Source: Streptomyces mayonensis (lineage in GTDB: Bacteria > Actinomycetota > Actinomycetes > Streptomycetales > Streptomycetaceae). From it: a stretch of DNA of 44,197 nucleotides. Where the stretch lies: positions 1 to 44,197 of the forward strand of contig NZ_JACBYP010000067.1 of assembly GCF_018982965.1 (NCBI RefSeq). Reading direction: 5' to 3'. Below, piece after piece: positions 43,401 through 44,197 of the stretch. Under the pieces are notes generated by a model that saw nothing but the letters and a program-made list of their open reading frames with translations, did not search any database and was not told the DNA's origin. Each line of letters starts with the position of its first letter. Within the stretch, counting starts at the first letter, position 1. A program made the position numbers and the translations under genes.

Positions 43401-44197
43401 GGCCCGCGCAGCGTGTCGGGGTCCCACCAGTAGCGTTCGCGCTGGAAGGCGTAGGTGGGAAGGTCGACGTGTCCGGTGCCGACGCCGGCGAACGCCCGCG
43501 CCCAGTCCACGGGCACGCCGTGCACGAAGGCCTCGCCGAGCGAGGCGAACAGGCGCCGGGCCCCTCCGTCGTCGCGGCGCAGGGTCCCGGTCACCGCGGC
43601 CTCGTGACCGGCCGCCTCCAACGTCTCGTGCACGGCCGCGGTCAGCACCGGGTGCGCGCTGCACTCCACGAACGCTCCGGCGTCCGTCGCGGCGAGGGCG
43701 CGTACGGCCTCCTCGAAGCGGACCCGGTGGCGGAGGTTGCGCACCCAGTAGGCGGCGTCCGGCACCTCGTCGCCGAGCCAGTCACCGGTGACCGTCGAGA
43801 AGAACGGCACCCGGGCGCGGTCCGCGCGGATGGGGGCCAGGTCGGCGAGGATCCGGTCGGTGAGCGCGTCCACCTGCCCGGAGTGGGAGGCGTAGTCGAC
43901 CGGGATGCGGCGGTAGCGCACTCCCTCGCGTTCGCACCGGGCCCGGAGCGCGTCGAGCCCTTCGGGGGTACCCGAGACGACAGTCGTGGCGGGTCCGTTG
44001 GCCGCGGCCACGGTCACGGGGTCCGTGATGCCGTCCAGAAGTCGGCGCACGTCCTTCTCGGAGGCCGCCACCGATGCCATGCCGCCGTGGCCGGCGAGTT
44101 CCGCGGCGATCGCCCGACTGCGCAACGCCACCACCCGCGCACCGTCCTCCAGACTCAACGCACCCGCCACCACCGCAGCCGCGATCTCCCCCTGCGA
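34238..44197 (-). CDS. Type I modular polyketide synthase, fragment (both ends incomplete)
   Basis: The minus-strand frame enters from beyond the window edge and encodes more than 3300 residues ordered AT(partial)-KR-ACP / KS-AT-DH-KR-ACP / KS. The ACP serines lie in GFDSVTAVELRN and GFDSLGALELRN. KS sites are DTACSSS, HGTGT and KSNxGHT. Both ATs have YASH, the methylmalonyl signature, and the complete one also has RVEVVQ and GHSQGE. Both KRs have an LDD motif (B-type). PKS similarity ends at about 34475, just where the next AT should begin (VVQGQSVAF). The frame then runs as antisense of the SCO2322-like gene to a TAG at 34238, so that tail is not natural. The product is a reduced polyketide with methyl branches, otherwise unknown. 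Confidence 0.93.
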   Translation of the reverse strand, partial: SQGEIAAAVVAGALSLEDGARVVALRSRAIAAELAGHGGMASVAASEKDVRRLLDGITDPVTVAAANGPATTVVSGTPEGLDALRARCEREGVRYRRIPVDYASHSGQVDALTDRILADLAPIRADRARVPFFSTVTGDWLGDEVPDAAYWVRNLRHRVRFEEAVRALAATDAGAFVECSAHPVLTAAVHETLEAAGHEAAVTGTLRRDDGGARRLFASLGEAFVHGVPVDWARAFAGVGTGHVDLPTYAFQRERYWWDPDTLRGPAAPDTSRPGDDTGFWEAVQSDDAGTLADLLDVDGDALDGVLPALRTWRRHRTAEAAVDSWRYHVRWAPATLPGDPVLSGTWLLAVPADSAAAADCAAAVAAAVREHGGDVTTLTLTADATRDDVVRLLPDGAFAGVLSLLTVTDGDGTARGRVERTGLTTTVALFQALGEAGCSGPLWCLTHDAVTATAEDARTARDAAAAQHMVWGLGRIAALEHPERFGGLVDLPARPDGRTGRLLAAVLAGGSGEDQVALRPSGALVRRLSRTGAPTGTRPAWRPHGTVLVTGGTGGLGARVARHLARHGADHLLLASRRGPDAPGAAELRAELEETGVRVTLTACDVGDREAVAELLATVPADHPLTAVVHTAAVLDDSVVERLTPDRIDQVLRVKADGARHLHELTLDTGLDAFVLFSSLAGTLGASGQGNYAPGNAYLDALAEQRHALGLPATSIAWSIWDERGMATEGDIEATAGRHGLPVMDPGLAAEALVAAAGDTEPTVVVADVEWDRFHVAYTATRPSPFLADLPEVRRLTAAATGPAPGTAAGTLAGRVAALGGRAEQQAALLTLVREQAAEVLGHSGPDAVDPTTAYRDLGFDSVTAVELRNRLNKATGLRLASTIVFDHPTARDLAAHLRDELVGGPGADPAPVPAPGPAPAPADGDDLIAVVGMGCRFPGDVRSPQQLWQLLRDGGDAITPFPDDRGWDLDALRGTDPGDRAGTSTAHEGGFLHDAGDFDAEFFGISPREALAMDPQQRLLLETSWEALEQAGIDPTGLHGTRTAVFTGTNGGDYLTVSPDVPEETAGYVATGNIGSVLSGRVAYTLGLEGPALTVDTACSSSLVALHLAVRSLRQGECDLALTGGVTVMSTPGIFTEFTRQGGLAADGRSKAFAAGADGAGFAEGVGVLVVERLSDARRNGHRVLAVVRGSAVNQDGASNGLSAPSGPAQQQVIRAALADAGLDGSDVDVVEAHGTGTKLGDPIEAGALLATYGQGRDPGRPLWLGSVKSNIGHTQAAAGVAGVIKTVLALRHAALPRTLHAEEPSAHVDWSTGTVALLTGPRDWPETGRPRRAGVSSFGVSGTNAHVILEQGPDPEARDDDHPTDGTVEPWTLTARSDAALRDQARRLLPLAEGAARDTRAPRGDDIGHALATTRAVLDHRAVVLGATGADPAGALTALTALTALAEGRPTPAVVTGTATSADDRVVFVFPGQGSQWVGMALGLLGDVPVFAERLGECAAALEPFVDVPLWEALGDGVALGRVEVVQPALWAVMVSLARVWEWFGVRPAAVVGHSQGEIAAAVVAGALSLEDGARVVALRSRAIAAELAGHGGMVAVQRPLAEVEGILAGYGEEVTVAAVNGPGSTVVSGGTDALDALMADCETRGVRARRIPVDYASHSAQVDALTDRILADLAPIRADRARVPFFSTVTGDWLGDEVPDAAYWVRNLRHRVRFEEAVRELAADGFDAFVECSAHPVLAGSVTQTLEDAGRDAVVTGSLVLGDGGLRRLLTSLSAVFTHGLPVDWSRIYTGTGARHVPLPTYAFQHERYWLDTGPGTGAPDVASAGLTPDRHPLLGAALRTATGLSLVLTGRLTPYRHRWLRDHAVGTLPLLPGTALLELAVHAGERYGTPHIGELTLHAPLPLPTGSDTTDLQVTVTPDGPDGATATVHSRPGTDAGPDTRDSAPSWVHHATAVLRADAPAPEPAEPQWAATWPPSGTTEADLTGLYDEMADAGYAYGPAFQRLARLWHAPDGTVYAEARLPEHGEPASPDDEGFTLHPALLDAVLHAVVTTTRSEDGVRLPYAFDDVAVHAPGARVLRARITRSGDSAVALDLAEPSGRRVASIGSLTLRPADTAQLTASHGAAARSLFAVEWEPLTQPGEERPTGRWAVLGDGDGVPVLEALRSAGAAPDAHRDLDGLLAALDAGAPAPDLLVWTVGDRHDDTVTAAHDHTATALATARALLLDERLAGTRLLAVTEGAAGPAPATGAAAATVWGFLRTAHTETPGRFLLADTDRDPASLRLLPAVAAGEEPQVALRAGRVHTPRLTRSTDRADDTPAPFGPDSTVLLTGATGHIGRLIARRLVHEHGVRRLVLVSRRGGEATRDLTAELAGAGCEVTTLGCDPADREALRTALAGIRADHTPTAVVHAAGVLDDGVVTSLTPDQLTTVLRPKVDAAWNLHELTKDEPLTAFVLMSSVSGLLGGAGQANYAAANAFLDALAAHRADLGLPGQSHAWGLWDQDDLSGGMASGLDTTDRARLARLGVAPLPEDQALALFDRAVADPAPLAVPTRLDLRQVREQAESEGIPPLLRGLVRPPRPAGSDGTFTERLTALTPDERIDLALGLVRDLAAAVLGHASADRVPATRAFRDSGFDSLGALELRNRLNNATGLRLPAGLVFDHPTPTELAAHLVDQLPGPARQEEPAAPAAPTDEPLAIVGMACRYPGGVTSPGELWELAATGADGIGRFPADRGWDLDGLYHPDPDHTGTSYTREGGFLHDAGDFDAGFFGISPREALAMDPQQRLLLETSWEALEQAGLDADDLHGSRTGVFAGQVYHDYAPAPERTPGHVEGLLMTGGAGSVLSGRVAYTFGFEGPAVTVDTACSSSLVAIHLAGRALRSGECDLALAGGVTVMATPGPFVQFARQRGLAADGRCKPFSTDADGIGMAEGAGVLVLERLSDARRNGHRVLAVVRGSAINQDGASNGLTAPNGPAQQRVIRAALADAGLATSDVDAVEAHGTGTVLGDPIEAEALLATYGQGRDAGRPLWLGSVKSNVGHTQAAAGVAGVIKMVEALRRGVLPASLHAGRPSPHVDWSSGGVRLLDRAREWPEVGRLRRAGVSSFGISGTNAHVVLEQAPAETGSGAGRRAELPVVPWVISGHHQEALRAQAGRLAAFVEARPDTSATDVGAALAAGRAVRGHRAVVAGASREELLGGVRALARGEGGAGAGAGPGGWRGWAQVVQGQSVAFLRRLACQVTAAARAAMAAMPVMRPTEGPPPLSSSEMFFSSGAADPFCFSCFWFSWFCDTCSPHPDFGYPPIAHSRALVS
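34465..34485. other. Junction between SCO2322-like gene and truncated PKS
   Basis: Left of about 34475 the plus strand encodes the SCO2322-like membrane anchor (TWQARRRR). Right of it the minus strand encodes PKS up to the first residues of an AT domain (VVQGQSVAF). Two unrelated genes in opposite orientation meet with no gap, terminator or mobile element. No target duplication or insertion-sequence end is visible. It is either a rearrangement breakpoint or an assembly join. Confidence 0.7.
34820..36102 (-). other. PKS module 3 (partial): KS only
   Basis: KS begins EPLAIVGMACRYPGG near 36100. It has the active Cys at 35581-35579 in DTACSSS, the catalytic histidine motifs EAHGTGT and SVKSNVGHT, and ends NAHVVLEQAP near 34830. 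The KS-AT linker follows (ASREELLGGVRALARGEGG). The AT that should come next is missing from the window. Confidence 0.92.
36150..41430 (-). other. PKS module 2: KS-AT-DH-KR-ACP
   Basis: KS is about 41426-40135 with active Cys at 40897-40895. AT is about 39800-38757 with methylmalonyl signatures RVEVVQ and YASH. DH is about 38730-37838. KR is about 37810-36560 with cofactor motif LLTGATGHIGRLIA, LDD and NYAAANAFLDAL. ACP is about 36370-36150. There is no enoylreductase. The DH first motif reads HAVGTLPLLP, with Thr where the consensus HxxxGxxxxP has Gly. Its second motif DAVLH and YGPAF are normal. If DH is active, the unit yields a methyl-branched double bond. Confidence 0.9.
39041..39240. 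repeat. PKS internal repeat, near-identical to 43712-43911
   Basis: A 200-base segment of the module 2 AT is almost identical to 43712-43911 in module 1, offset by 4671 bases, with only a few substitutions. It covers the YASH region and the WVRNLRHRVRFEEAVR segment. Such uniformity suggests recent duplication or gene conversion of AT domains. Confidence 0.85.
41490..44197 (-). other. PKS module 1 (partial): AT-KR-ACP
   Basis: AT covers about 44197-43420, beginning inside the GHSQGE active site, with YASH at VDYASHSGQVDAL (methylmalonyl) and ending LPTYAFQRERYWW. The ketoreductase follows, with its cofactor motif VLVTGGTGGLGARVA near 42550, LDD (AAVLDDSVVERL, B-type) and active-site NYAPGNAYLDAL. 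The ACP spans about 41710-41490. There is no DH, so this module would leave a hydroxyl and a methyl branch. Confidence 0.9.
44079..44197. repeat. PKS internal repeat at window edge, matches 39408-39526
   Basis: The last 119 bases of the window match 39408-39526 at the same 4671-base offset, with one mismatch seen (GACTGCGC versus GACTCCGC). The window therefore ends inside a near-exact repeat. It encodes the AT region around AGALSLEDGARVVALRSRAI. Confidence 0.9.

Overview
The window is high-GC actinobacterial DNA, almost certainly Streptomyces. It shows pervasive GTG starts, GGAGG-type ribosome binding sites, a class A RNase P RNA, a fused RNase HI/phosphatase, a YaaA homologue, a family resembling S. 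coelicolor SCO2322, and a type I modular polyketide synthase (PKS). Most of it (about 5 to 34.47 kb) reads as conserved core chromosome. The right quarter is an assembly-line PKS, and the left edge carries a small P450 oxidation unit. Both window edges look cut, and the right edge lies inside a near-exact PKS repeat.

Layout. 0.15-5.7 kb: 3Fe-4S ferredoxin, FAD ferredoxin reductase and a CYP105-like P450, then a lipoprotein and a TTG-started MFS exporter divergent from a TetR regulator. 5.9-9.9 kb: Nudix hydrolase, rnpB (minus strand), three unrecognised disorder-rich genes in A+T-richer DNA (the middle one has a TTA codon), and a Uma2-type nuclease. 10-16 kb: MerR regulator with a membrane protein, YaaA, KDPG aldolase, and a minus-strand chain of Nif3-like protein, zinc-ribbon coiled-coil protein (apparent CTG start) and RNase HI/phosphatase. 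16-27.9 kb: a 405-aa protein of unknown function, a 55-aa protein, MaoC hydratase, a two-component system preceded by a heptanucleotide repeat, two MFS transporters (one with a carboxypeptidase-regulatory-like tail), a methyltransferase, an N-acetylmuramoyl-L-alanine amidase and two membrane proteins. Several low-complexity repeats lie between these genes.

27.9-32.1 kb: a tightly overlapping operon (GT4 glycosyltransferase, methyltransferase, alpha-toroid protein) divergent from a KstR-like TetR regulator. A sequence matching the KstR operator pattern lies over the predicted -35 box of the operon. 32.25-34.49 kb: a cobalamin riboswitch followed by a secreted, membrane-anchored alpha-toroid protein and an SCO2322-like protein. 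This pair would be expected to lead into cobalt ECF-transporter genes, but the sequence switches abruptly to PKS.

34.48-44.2 kb (minus strand): a PKS fragment reading AT-KR-ACP / KS-AT-DH-KR-ACP / KS. Both ATs carry the methylmalonyl YASH signature. The reading frame leaves the PKS just where the third AT should begin and continues as antisense of the SCO2322-like gene. This is either a rearrangement or an assembly chimera. The strongest leads are the KstR-like regulator and operator with their glycosyl/methyl-transfer operon, the riboswitch-controlled toroid protein, the atypical gene trio next to rnpB, and the PKS junction.
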